This document shows positions 1-6,105 of a stretch of 7,666 nt of DNA, piece after piece. The stretch lies in assembly GCA_022866645.1 (NCBI GenBank), contig JALHUQ010000042.1, positions 1 to 7,666 of the forward strand, in the 5' to 3' direction. The notes beneath the pieces are model-generated. The model was not told where the DNA came from and did not search any database. It saw only the letters and a program-made list of their open reading frames with translations. Position 1 is the stretch's first letter; each line of letters starts with the position of its first letter. This DNA comes from Woeseiaceae bacterium. Its GTDB lineage: Bacteria > Pseudomonadota > Gammaproteobacteria > Steroidobacterales > Woeseiaceae. The translations under genes were made by a program, and so were the position numbers.

Positions 1-441
1 GAGATGGTCGAATTTATGAAAGACGCGACGGCGAAAGGCGCAAATGTGGTGACCGGTGGCGGTAAACACAAACTGGGCCATTGTTTCTTCGAGCCGACCC
101 TCATTACTGGCCTTACACAGGACATGCGAATCGCCCAGGAGGAAATCTTCGGACCGATTGCGGCCGTACAGATATTCGACACCGAAGACGAGGCTATCGA
201 GCGGGCTAACGATACCGAATATGGTCTGGCGGCGTACTTCGCGACGCGCGATATCGGTCGCGTCATGCGTGTCGCCGAGCGACTCGAGTACGGCATCGTC
301 TGCTCCAACTCCGGCGTGTTCTCCACCGAGGTCGCCCCGTTTGGCGGCTGGAAGCAATCCGGTCTCGGATCTGAGGGCGGTGCCGAAGGCATGGCGGAGT
401 TCTACGAGACCAAATTCCATTCGATGGGAGGCATTGAATAG
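1..441 (+). CDS. NAD(P)-dependent aldehyde dehydrogenase, succinate-semialdehyde dehydrogenase type (C-terminal part)
   Basis: The reading frame is open from base 1 to a TAG stop at 439-441, giving 146 visible residues. This is roughly the last 30% of a family that is usually 450-490 residues. Visible family landmarks are the EEIFGP block (visible residues 47-52), which belongs to the cofactor-binding region, and the C-terminal PFGGWKQSGLGSEGG block (113-127) followed by EFYETKF. The last two resemble the GabD/SSADH branch, which oxidises succinate semialdehyde or related omega-semialdehydes to acids in the cytosol. The catalytic Cys and general-base Glu lie upstream of the window, so activity cannot be judged and the substrate is an inference from the C-terminal motif alone. 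The Met at 4-6 is internal, not the start. It is followed after 71 bp by the co-directional FAD oxidase gene. No terminator is visible between them, so co-transcription is possible. Confidence 0.9.
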   Translation, partial: EMVEFMKDATAKGANVVTGGGKHKLGHCFFEPTLITGLTQDMRIAQEEIFGPIAAVQIFDTEDEAIERANDTEYGLAAYFATRDIGRVMRVAERLEYGIVCSNSGVFSTEVAPFGGWKQSGLGSEGGAEGMAEFYETKFHSMGGIE

Positions 442-510
442 CCGCTCAGAGCCGCCGGGAAAGTGGCGCAATAGTCGGTCCGGATAGTAAGCTGCCGGCA
501 TAAAAAAAAC

Positions 511-515
511 AGGTG
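511..515 (+). promoter_or_regulatory. Ribosome binding site that selects the ATG at 522
   Basis: AGGTG lies 6 bases before the ATG at 522, behind a run of eight A residues at 502-509. An alternative GTG at 513 in the same frame overlaps this AGG and would have almost no spacer. The ATG is therefore the better start, and it also places the Tat motif right at the N-terminus. Confidence 0.6.
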
Positions 516-521
516 ACCACC

Positions 522-2021
522 ATGAATCGACGCCGTTTCTGCCAATCGTCCCTTGCCGCCGCCGTAGCGGCCGCACTCCCCGCAACCCGAAGTTTTGCAG
601 CGCTGCTGCGCCCTCTGACTCAGGTTGCGTCGGACATCAGTGCGATTACCGGCGACGGAGCGGAGGTCACGCTGAAGCAAACCGCCGTGCAAGAACTTGC
701 AAACGGTCTGCGTGGAAACTTATTGCTCCCGGGCAGTGAGGCCTATGAATCGGCGCGCAGGATAATGAACCCGACGATTGACAAGCATCCGGCACTGATT
801 GTGCAGGCCGCGGGTCCAGCGGACGTAATGGATGCAGTCAACTTCGCAGGTCAGGAAAACCTGTTGGTCGCCGTCAAGTGTGGCGGCCACAGCGCGCCCG
901 GCAAATCGACCTGTGATAAGGGCATGATGATCGATCTGTCACTGCTGCGCAGCGTGCGCGTGGATCCCATCGCCCGAACTGCCACAGTTGCCGGCGGCAG
1001 CCTGCTGGGAGAGCTGGACCACGAGGCCATGGCACATGGGTTGGTCACCACTGCCGGCACTGTGTCTCACACCGGCGTCGGCGGACTCACCCTGGGTGGT
1101 GGATTTGGCCGCATCGCTCGCAAGTATGGGCTCTCGCTGGACAATGTTCGCTCGCTGGACATCATCACAGCGGACGGTCAGTTCCGTCGTGCGAGCGCTG
1201 ACGAAAACCCGGAACTCTATTGGGGATTGCGTGGTGGCGGTGGCAACTTCGGAGTCGTCACGTCGTTTGAATTTCAGCTCCACCCGATGGATCGAAACGT
1301 ACTATCAGCCACCTTCATATTTCCGATGTCGGAAGCGAAGAGTGTGTTGAGGTTTATGGGCGAGTACGCCGCCAATGCTCCCGATGAGATGCATGTTGGC
1401 GGCGGCGTTGTTGCCAACCAAGGCGAAGACCCCATTGTAGTGATTGGCATTGTTTATTGTGGCCAGCATAACAAAGCGGAGGCGTTGCTTGCACCCATCA
1501 GAACGGCCGGAACAGTTGTCATGGAAAGTATTCGGGTCGTGGACTATGTTGGCCTGCAAAAATCCGGCGATACTGACGATCCGCGTGCCAATGGCTCTTA
1601 CATGAAGACTGGGTTTATCGGCGGAATCACGTCCAAACTGGCCGACGATATTGTGGATACGTTTGAAAGCCACCCGGACAGGAGCACCCTGGTTGTGTTC
1701 CAGCAATCCGGCGGCGCAATCGGCCGCATAGCTGCCGACGCAACCGCGTTCGCACATCGTGATTCCGGTTACAACATGCTGTCAATCATCGATTGGCCCA
1801 TGGGCACTGACGCATCTCAGCACGTCAAGTACATCAAGGAGCAGTGGAAATCGTTGGAGCCGCACGTCAACGGCTTTTACGCTAACGATCTATTCCTGGA
1901 GTCGCAGGATGATATCGACAAGAACTACCGCGGAAATTTCCCGCGTCTGCTGGCTCTCAAGAACAAATACGATCCGACTAACCTGTTCAGGTTAAACACC
2001 AACGTCAGGCCAACGGCGTAG
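522..2021 (+). CDS. Tat-exported FAD-linked oxidase, berberine bridge enzyme-like (FAD_binding_4 + BBE domains)
   Basis: Predicted 499-residue secreted flavoprotein oxidase or dehydrogenase. The N-terminus MNRRRFCQSS matches the twin-arginine consensus and is followed by an Ala-rich hydrophobic stretch and a likely cleavage site after SFA (about residues 24-26), so the protein should be exported folded with FAD. Residues about 87-258 form the PCMH-type FAD-binding domain. VKCGGHS holds the His (about residue 123) that family members use for 8-alpha-histidyl FAD attachment, and GTVSHTGVGGLTLGGGFG (about 179-196) is the flavin-binding Gly-rich loop. The position that carries the second, 6-S-cysteinyl link in bicovalent members is not Cys here, so single covalent attachment is predicted. 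The C-terminal NFPRLLALKNKYDPTNLFRLN segment is the BBE domain signature. Family substrates include sugars, alcohols and alkaloid-like compounds, and the substrate here is unknown. The aldehyde dehydrogenase gene lies 71 bp upstream on the same strand. A 5-bp stem (2006-2010 with 2021-2025) spans the stop codon but has no T-run. Confidence 0.9.
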   Translation: MNRRRFCQSSLAAAVAAALPATRSFAALLRPLTQVASDISAITGDGAEVTLKQTAVQELANGLRGNLLLPGSEAYESARRIMNPTIDKHPALIVQAAGPADVMDAVNFAGQENLLVAVKCGGHSAPGKSTCDKGMMIDLSLLRSVRVDPIARTATVAGGSLLGELDHEAMAHGLVTTAGTVSHTGVGGLTLGGGFGRIARKYGLSLDNVRSLDIITADGQFRRASADENPELYWGLRGGGGNFGVVTSFEFQLHPMDRNVLSATFIFPMSEAKSVLRFMGEYAANAPDEMHVGGGVVANQGEDPIVVIGIVYCGQHNKAEALLAPIRTAGTVVMESIRVVDYVGLQKSGDTDDPRANGSYMKTGFIGGITSKLADDIVDTFESHPDRSTLVVFQQSGGAIGRIAADATAFAHRDSGYNMLSIIDWPMGTDASQHVKYIKEQWKSLEPHVNGFYANDLFLESQDDIDKNYRGNFPRLLALKNKYDPTNLFRLNTNVRPTA

Positions 2022-2059
2022 CCTGCCGCGAGACTGGAAACGTCAGGTCGAGAACAAAC

Positions 2060-2980
2060 CTACTTCGACTTGAGGCATCGACGAATTTCATCCATCGCGT
2101 TTTGCACACAGATCTCACCTTCGATTATTGCGTCGGCAGCTCGCTGAAAATCGAACATACCGAAGTCGCCGACCTTGGGCGCGATCAAGATGTCGGCGGG
2201 GTCGGCGTCAAGTCGACCTCGAGTGATTTGGTCCTGAAAGATATTTATTGTATGTGAGATCGACGAGTACCATCCCGGCGTCTTATCCGGTTCATCGTCA
2301 TTCACCAGAAAAGAATTAGAATATTCTTTAGCCTGCTTTTTCAGATTCGCAAAAATGCTGTCGTCTTCTACTGCACTGGCAACCCGATTTCTGGCATTAC
2401 GCCTGCTGAGAATTTCAGAATTCAGGTTCACGGCTATCACAATATCCGCCCCAAGCATTCGACAGACTGTTACCGGGACCGGGTTTACCAGGCCACCATC
2501 GACCAGCCATCGTTGATGATTGCGTTCCGCTGGAAACAATCCTGGCATCGCCATCGACGCTCTGACAGCATCGGCTAGCCCCCCCTCCTGTAACAACACC
2601 TCACGCCCGGTATCGAGGTCGGTACAAACCGCCGCGAAAGGCTTTTCCAACGCATCTATGAGCACGCCGGGGGCCGCCACAAAGTTATGCAGAAACCAGT
2701 TGAATCTTTCCATATCGACGAACCCCGCATTCGCCAACCGGAAACTGAAAAACCTCAACACATCCGTTCGGCTCGAACCGAGTACCCAATCTTCAAGTTT
2801 ATCGAGATTGCCAGCGAGGTAGGATCCTCCAACCATGGCGCCCACGGACGTACCGCAAACAACGTCAGGCACTATGCCGGCATTCAGGAGCGCTTTAATG
2901 ACGCCGATATGCGACCAGCCGCGCGAAGCGCCCGAACCCAGGGCAAGGCCAACTTTTGGCGCAACGGTTGATCCGTTCAC
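2060..2980 (-). CDS. Patatin-like phospholipase / RssA-family serine hydrolase
   Basis: 306 residues, close to the roughly 300 of RssA-type proteins. The patatin catalytic layout is complete. The oxyanion-hole loop is GSGASRGWSHIG (residues 15-26), the nucleophile elbow is GTSVG with Ser45 (43-47), and the dyad Asp161 lies in DGGLVNPVPV (161-170). A SMAMPGLFP block (142-150) is also typical. Such enzymes are Ser-Asp dyad lipid acyl hydrolases. No signal peptide is visible, so a cytoplasmic location is likely, and the natural substrate is unknown. The start is a GTG at 2980-2978, supported by GGAG at 2991-2988 seven bases upstream. The gene starts 104 bp downstream of the NCS1 permease stop on the same strand, with no clear terminator between them, so read-through is possible. 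Its 3' end converges on the FAD oxidase with a 38-bp gap. The C-terminal roughly 100 residues (IFQDQITRGRLDADPADILIAP) look like the usual RssA-like tail. Confidence 0.93.
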   Translation of the reverse strand: MNGSTVAPKVGLALGSGASRGWSHIGVIKALLNAGIVPDVVCGTSVGAMVGGSYLAGNLDKLEDWVLGSSRTDVLRFFSFRLANAGFVDMERFNWFLHNFVAAPGVLIDALEKPFAAVCTDLDTGREVLLQEGGLADAVRASMAMPGLFPAERNHQRWLVDGGLVNPVPVTVCRMLGADIVIAVNLNSEILSRRNARNRVASAVEDDSIFANLKKQAKEYSNSFLVNDDEPDKTPGWYSSISHTINIFQDQITRGRLDADPADILIAPKVGDFGMFDFQRAADAIIEGEICVQNAMDEIRRCLKSK

Positions 2981-3084
2981 TTACAGGCTCCGCGAAGTCA
3001 TCTCACTCATTGTAGAGAAGTCCAGGCAAAGCCGTGGTCAGCAATTACCCGTAGCTGTTCCGCTTCGATGCCACTAAATCGGCG

Positions 3085-4551
3085 TCAAATATTCGGCATT
3101 ACCAACTTGTCGGCTGGCTTCTGATCGGCGGCACTGACTCGATGCAAACGTCCCAAAGGCGAAAATCGCATCCCTACCCAATAAATCAATGCAGGAAGCA
3201 GGAAAGCGGCGATCGACGCAGGTACAAACCGGAACAGAGCCTGCGCCTCATCCGTGAACGGGTTGTAGACCCAAAAATAGGTCAATTGTCCGATAACGAT
3301 GCAGCTCAGCGCGAGCAAATTGAAGCCACCGGTGTAGTAATACTGTCCAGTTGGCGCCGCCTCATAAATTGATCGCAGGTGCAATCGTTGCTTCCTCAGG
3401 AAGAAATAGTCCACCAGCAATATGCCGCCAACCGGCGCGTGCATCGTGCCGTTGTAGGCGAGAAAGGCATCACCGAGATCGTAAAGTTCATTCGGCCAGA
3501 CAACAAAGAACGCAAGCGGCACCGCCGTTAGTAGGATAATCGTGCGCCAGCCGCGCTTGTGCAGGCCCGGCACGTGGCGTAACGCCAGGCCGCTGGCGAA
3601 CAGCGACACTGACGTCGATGTGATGTTGGCCAGCGCGACGAACAGAAGCGCGAGCACGCCCATGAACACGCCGCCCAAGGGGACCATCCATTTCGTCGGA
3701 TCGTCGGAGCCAACAACCAGACCCGAAAACAGCGCGATAGAACATACGATGCCGAATACGAGCCCAAGTTGCAGCACCTCCGGGTAGATGGCATTGCGTC
3801 GGGACTTGGTATTTCTGGCCAGAAATCCGATGCCGCCCCACCATGACATGCCCGATGCAATTCCGAGCTCAAGACAGACGGCATAATTCATCCACGGCGA
3901 CGGCAGCGGATCAAGCGGTTCCGCCGCGAGAATCTCTGCCCAACCGTGGGTGCTGATGAGCATATAAAACATGAACACAATTATGACGATCAGTGCCGGC
4001 GTAATGATCGAATTGAACAGACTCAGCAAGTGCACACCGCGTGTGGTCAGGATGTAGGTCAGCCAGATGCCGAGCGCAACGCCTGCCCCAACCAGCCAGT
4101 CGGGAGACTGATAGCCAAGCGCATCGACAATATTTACGATGCCATTGCCGAGCATGACGAGAATCAGGCCAGACCAGCCAATCATATTAAGCAGATAAAA
4201 AATGAGGACTATGCGCGCCCCATTCTGGCCAAAGGCCGGTTTACAAAAATCAATTTGTTCGATGCCATACCGTTGGCATCCCGCGGACAAGGACGCGCTG
4301 ACGAGAAAGACGCCGATCAGATTACCGGCGATCAGGCACACCATGCCTTGTACGGCACCGACCAACTGCGCTGCATAACCGCCGGTAAGAAAGCACCAGG
4401 TCGCTATGGCATAAGCGAAACAAGTTCCGTTTGCGCTCCAGGTCTTGTATTCACGCTCGTTGGGCAGGAGCGGCTCGCGTCCGTAAACGCTGAGCAGGTG
4501 TGAGGCTATTTCGGTGTCGGCGCTGCTCTTGGCAGGCGTCTTGCCGGTCAT
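3085..4551 (-). CDS. NCS1-family permease (purine/cytosine/allantoin/hydantoin type)
   Basis: 488-residue polytopic inner-membrane protein with about 12 hydrophobic segments, the usual NCS1 size and fold. NCS1 members are LeuT-fold symporters that import nucleobases, hydantoins, allantoin or thiamine with Na+ or H+. Family features visible are the TM1 region after TWSANGTCFAYAIATWCF (37-54), a Trp in GWSGLI (W126) at the place of the substrate-stacking Trp of TM3 in Mhp1, MSWWGGIGFLAR (235-246) for TM6, LANITSTSVSLFASG (307-321) for TM8, and the hallmark APVGGILLVDYFFLRKQRL (372-390) followed by YYYTGGFN. The ATG at 4551-4549 overlaps the stop of the 56-codon gene upstream in an ATGA arrangement. 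No good Shine-Dalgarno precedes it, so its translation probably depends on the upstream gene. No catabolic enzyme for a nucleobase or hydantoin is next to it, so the substrate is open. Confidence 0.92.
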   Translation of the reverse strand: MTGKTPAKSSADTEIASHLLSVYGREPLLPNEREYKTWSANGTCFAYAIATWCFLTGGYAAQLVGAVQGMVCLIAGNLIGVFLVSASLSAGCQRYGIEQIDFCKPAFGQNGARIVLIFYLLNMIGWSGLILVMLGNGIVNIVDALGYQSPDWLVGAGVALGIWLTYILTTRGVHLLSLFNSIITPALIVIIVFMFYMLISTHGWAEILAAEPLDPLPSPWMNYAVCLELGIASGMSWWGGIGFLARNTKSRRNAIYPEVLQLGLVFGIVCSIALFSGLVVGSDDPTKWMVPLGGVFMGVLALLFVALANITSTSVSLFASGLALRHVPGLHKRGWRTIILLTAVPLAFFVVWPNELYDLGDAFLAYNGTMHAPVGGILLVDYFFLRKQRLHLRSIYEAAPTGQYYYTGGFNLLALSCIVIGQLTYFWVYNPFTDEAQALFRFVPASIAAFLLPALIYWVGMRFSPLGRLHRVSAADQKPADKLVMPNI

Positions 4552-4718
4552 CGTGCAATCACTGCGACGATGACGGGAATGACGATCGAGACCAGGATAA
4601 GAAAGATCCAGTCCGTCCGGTTAAAAGTGCCAAGCTCTGCATCGCCCATGTTCTGCATGGTGTCGATGCGCTGCTCAAGGTCTGCTATCAGGTCCGCGGT
4701 GTTTTTTTGTTCTTGCAT
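4548..4718 (-). CDS. Small single-pass membrane protein coupled to the NCS1 permease
   Basis: 56-codon ORF reading from ATG at 4718-4716 to TGA at 4550-4548. The first ~36 residues are hydrophilic and acidic, begin MQEQKNTADL, and look like an amphipathic helix. NRTDW then leads into one strongly hydrophobic segment, WIFLILVSIVIPVIVAVIA (residues 37-55), ending in Arg56. That is the pattern of a short bitopic inner-membrane protein. AAGGA at 4735-4730 lies 11 bases upstream of the ATG, somewhat long but usable. Its stop shares bases with the permease start (ATGA), and the permease has no clear ribosome site, so the two are probably made in a coupled ratio. I do not recognise the family. A regulatory or stabilising subunit of the permease is an inference from position only. 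Composition supports a real gene: charged N-terminus, clean membrane helix, exact junction. An alternative is a leader ORF whose only job is to set permease translation. Confidence 0.72.
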   Translation of the reverse strand: MQEQKNTADLIADLEQRIDTMQNMGDAELGTFNRTDWIFLILVSIVIPVIVAVIAR

Positions 4719-4769
4719 TTGACGAGGATTCCTTATGACGATGGCTCGGGTTCTTGGCGTCTACCGCCG

Positions 4770-4797
4770 ATTCTAGGCAGTATTTCGGCTCTGTGGA
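4770..4797 (-). promoter_or_regulatory. Possible sigma-70 promoter for the small protein-permease unit
   Basis: On the minus strand, TCCACA (4797-4792, four of six matches to TTGACA) is followed by a 16-base spacer and TAGAAT (4775-4770, five of six matches to TATAAT). It lies about 50 bases upstream of the small ORF start, within the 118-bp gap that follows the beta-barrel gene. The match was found by eye and such hexamers occur by chance, so this is tentative. Confidence 0.35.
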
Positions 4798-4836
4798 AGA
4801 GGACAGTCCGAGAGTGCGTTCGGTCGCAAGGACACA

Positions 4837-5673
4837 TCAGAAATCGAATTTGAAAAAGAGCAAGCCGCCGCTGTAACGCCAGTTCAGATCTCCATTGAAG
4901 TTGGGCTTGGTTATATCAACACCTATATCTACGCTGTTAATGCCGACGCCAATGGCTGCGTGCTCGAAAAGCTGATAATCCAATCCCGCATACACATCGT
5001 ATAAAGTTCCAGAGTAGTCACCGTATTCAATAGCGAAAATCTCGGCGCTGCCGCGAAAAGACCACTTCTCGGAAAAATCATACTGCCCTCTTAATCCGAA
5101 GACTGGCAGAGGTGCGGTGACACCGCCGCTTGATGAGCGGCCTATCGACTCCGCAGCAATTGAGGTGCCAATATCTGCGACATACACGCCTGCGCTCGCC
5201 CCAAGATAGCCATTATCCCGCCGCATGAACGACCAGGTATAGGCAAGCCTGTAAATGCTCAGATCGAGGCTTGCATTGACCAACACGTCGACAGGGTAAA
5301 GCGTGTCCTTCCAGACAAACTCTTCTGTAATTTGCTTCGATCCCGTCCGTGATAAATCGAAGGCGCTGAAGTCAAGGCGGTGTTTTTCGTTGAAACGGAA
5401 ATAGCCGTCAAATCGAAAGACTGAGTCCGACTTATTGAATCCGAGATCATTCTCCAGATCTACGTCTGTCCCGCTGCCCGGGATGTCGCCGTCAACGCTT
5501 GTTCGAGTGTCCCGGTCCGCGAAGAATACTCCCAGACTCACACTGAATCTGTCGAAGTCAGCGGATTGAGCCGCGTCCGCCGGCGCCCCTGAAAACAATA
5601 ATATTGCCGACCCTACCAACAAGAATATCGGGACTGACCCAGGGCCGGACTCTCCGTGCTTACGAATGTTCAT
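4837..5673 (-). CDS. Outer-membrane beta-barrel protein of unknown function
   Basis: 278 residues with an N-terminal signal peptide: basic start MNIRKH, hydrophobic core VPIFLLVGSAILLFSGA (14-30), likely signal peptidase I site after ADA (32-34). The mature part is rich in alternating aromatic/hydrophobic strands such as FSVSLGVFFADR, SVFRFDGYFRFNEKHRLDFSAFDLSR, IYRLAYTWSFMRR, WSFRGSAEIFAIEYGDY and LYDVYAGLDYQLF. These suggest about 8-10 transmembrane beta-strands. It ends in FFKFDF with a C-terminal Phe, the usual signal for outer-membrane assembly by the BAM complex. The segment DVDLENDLGF (70-79) looks like a conserved motif of an uncharacterised proteobacterial OMP group, which is my recollection rather than a search result. 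The ATG at 5673 has GGAG nine bases upstream (5686-5683). It stands alone: the small protein-permease unit downstream has a possible promoter of its own, and the gene upstream is degraded. A porin or structural role cannot be assigned. Confidence 0.85.
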   Translation of the reverse strand: MNIRKHGESGPGSVPIFLLVGSAILLFSGAPADAAQSADFDRFSVSLGVFFADRDTRTSVDGDIPGSGTDVDLENDLGFNKSDSVFRFDGYFRFNEKHRLDFSAFDLSRTGSKQITEEFVWKDTLYPVDVLVNASLDLSIYRLAYTWSFMRRDNGYLGASAGVYVADIGTSIAAESIGRSSSGGVTAPLPVFGLRGQYDFSEKWSFRGSAEIFAIEYGDYSGTLYDVYAGLDYQLFEHAAIGVGINSVDIGVDITKPNFNGDLNWRYSGGLLFFKFDF

Positions 5674-5696
5674 CTCTATTTACTCCACTAATGTTA

Positions 5697-5720
5697 TCGA
5701 GCCGAATTATTGGCGCTCGA
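5697..5720. repeat. Short inverted repeat upstream of the beta-barrel gene
   Basis: TCGAGC (5697-5702) pairs perfectly with GCTCGA (5715-5720) across a 12-base loop. It lies directly after the stop of the decayed gene and about 23 bp upstream of the beta-barrel start. There is no T-run, so it is a poor intrinsic terminator. It could be an operator or chance. Confidence 0.3.
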
Positions 5721-5721
5721 A

Positions 5722-5965
5722 TCAATACTTGACCATGTACTCCTTGGCCTCCAGGCAAACCCTGAAAGCATTCTTGAAATTGGCAAGTTGCTCTTCAGCT
5801 GCCACCTCGCGCTGTCCCGCTTGACTGCTTTGTCACTGCGAAAGGATCAGCGCCAGTATTCGCCACCGCCCATGCATAATACGCCGCTTCGTCCTGCGAT
5901 TGCACCGCGGACTCCTGCCCCTTGACTGGAAAACGGTGGCCTATTTCCTGACAGTAGTAAATCAT
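5722..5965 (-). pseudogene. Decayed glycine-zipper family envelope protein (frameshifted, zipper lost)
   Basis: Two minus-strand pieces in different frames together look like one broken gene. The first runs from ATG 5965 to TGA 5797-5795 and encodes RFPVKGQESAVQSQDEAAYY then AWAVANTGADPF. This resembles the conserved segment (YPxxGQS...Q..DE.ECYxWAVxQTGxDP) that I associate with small glycine-zipper envelope proteins. The second is open from 5832 to TGA 5724-5722 and encodes QREVAAEEQLANFKNAFRVC then LEAKEYMVKY, which resembles the ...F.RAFSACMEGRGYTV ending of the same proteins. The Gly/Ala-rich zipper that normally separates them is absent, the frame changes in the overlap 5795-5832, and in-frame stops flank both pieces (TGA at 5971-5969 and 5835-5833). 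No signal peptide is visible upstream. The expected Cys of the ECY motif is replaced by Tyr. Family recognition is from memory, and a sequencing indel could explain the frameshift but not the missing zipper. Confidence 0.6.
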
Positions 5966-6105
5966 CAGTCATGCGATCACGATGCACATTAGTGGCCATT
6001 CGATACATCTTTCTCGCCACAATGAGCTGGAACTTTCCGCAAGGTTTGCGTGGGATTACGTATCGGACATGGAGGCTCTGACAACGCCCACTAGGCTCGT
6101 TCTGG
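5966..6105. other. Intergenic DNA between the SulP gene and the decayed gene
   Basis: Together with the pseudogene this makes a 432-bp stretch (5674-6105) without an intact gene. The 140 bp here hold no convincing ORF, RNA gene or terminator. A 5-bp hairpin (CGCAA-GGT-TTGCG, near 6039-6051) has no T-run. A short frame reading MCIVIA just before a stop in the pseudogene frame could be a remnant of a signal peptide, but it is too short to claim. Confidence 0.5.

Noticed and set aside
513..521. GTG at 513 as the start of the FAD oxidase
   Set aside because: It overlaps the AGGTG ribosome site. The ATG at 522 has a 6-base spacer and puts the Tat motif at the very N-terminus.
3946..4503. Plus-strand 185-codon ORF opposite the permease
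   Set aside because: It is the complement of a hydrophobic membrane protein gene, which gives a polar Asp/Gln/Arg-rich shadow, and it has no supporting start signal.
4698..4704. A_AAA_AAC-type slippery heptamer at codons 4-6 of the small membrane protein (run of seven A on the minus strand)
   Set aside because: A -1 shift there reaches a stop within about nine codons, there is no obvious downstream stimulator, and the zero frame gives a coherent membrane protein. It is most likely just Lys/Asn codons.
5710..5925. Plus-strand 71-codon ORF in the gap between the beta-barrel and SulP genes
   Set aside because: It is antisense to the decayed glycine-zipper gene and has no ribosome site or recognisable protein features.
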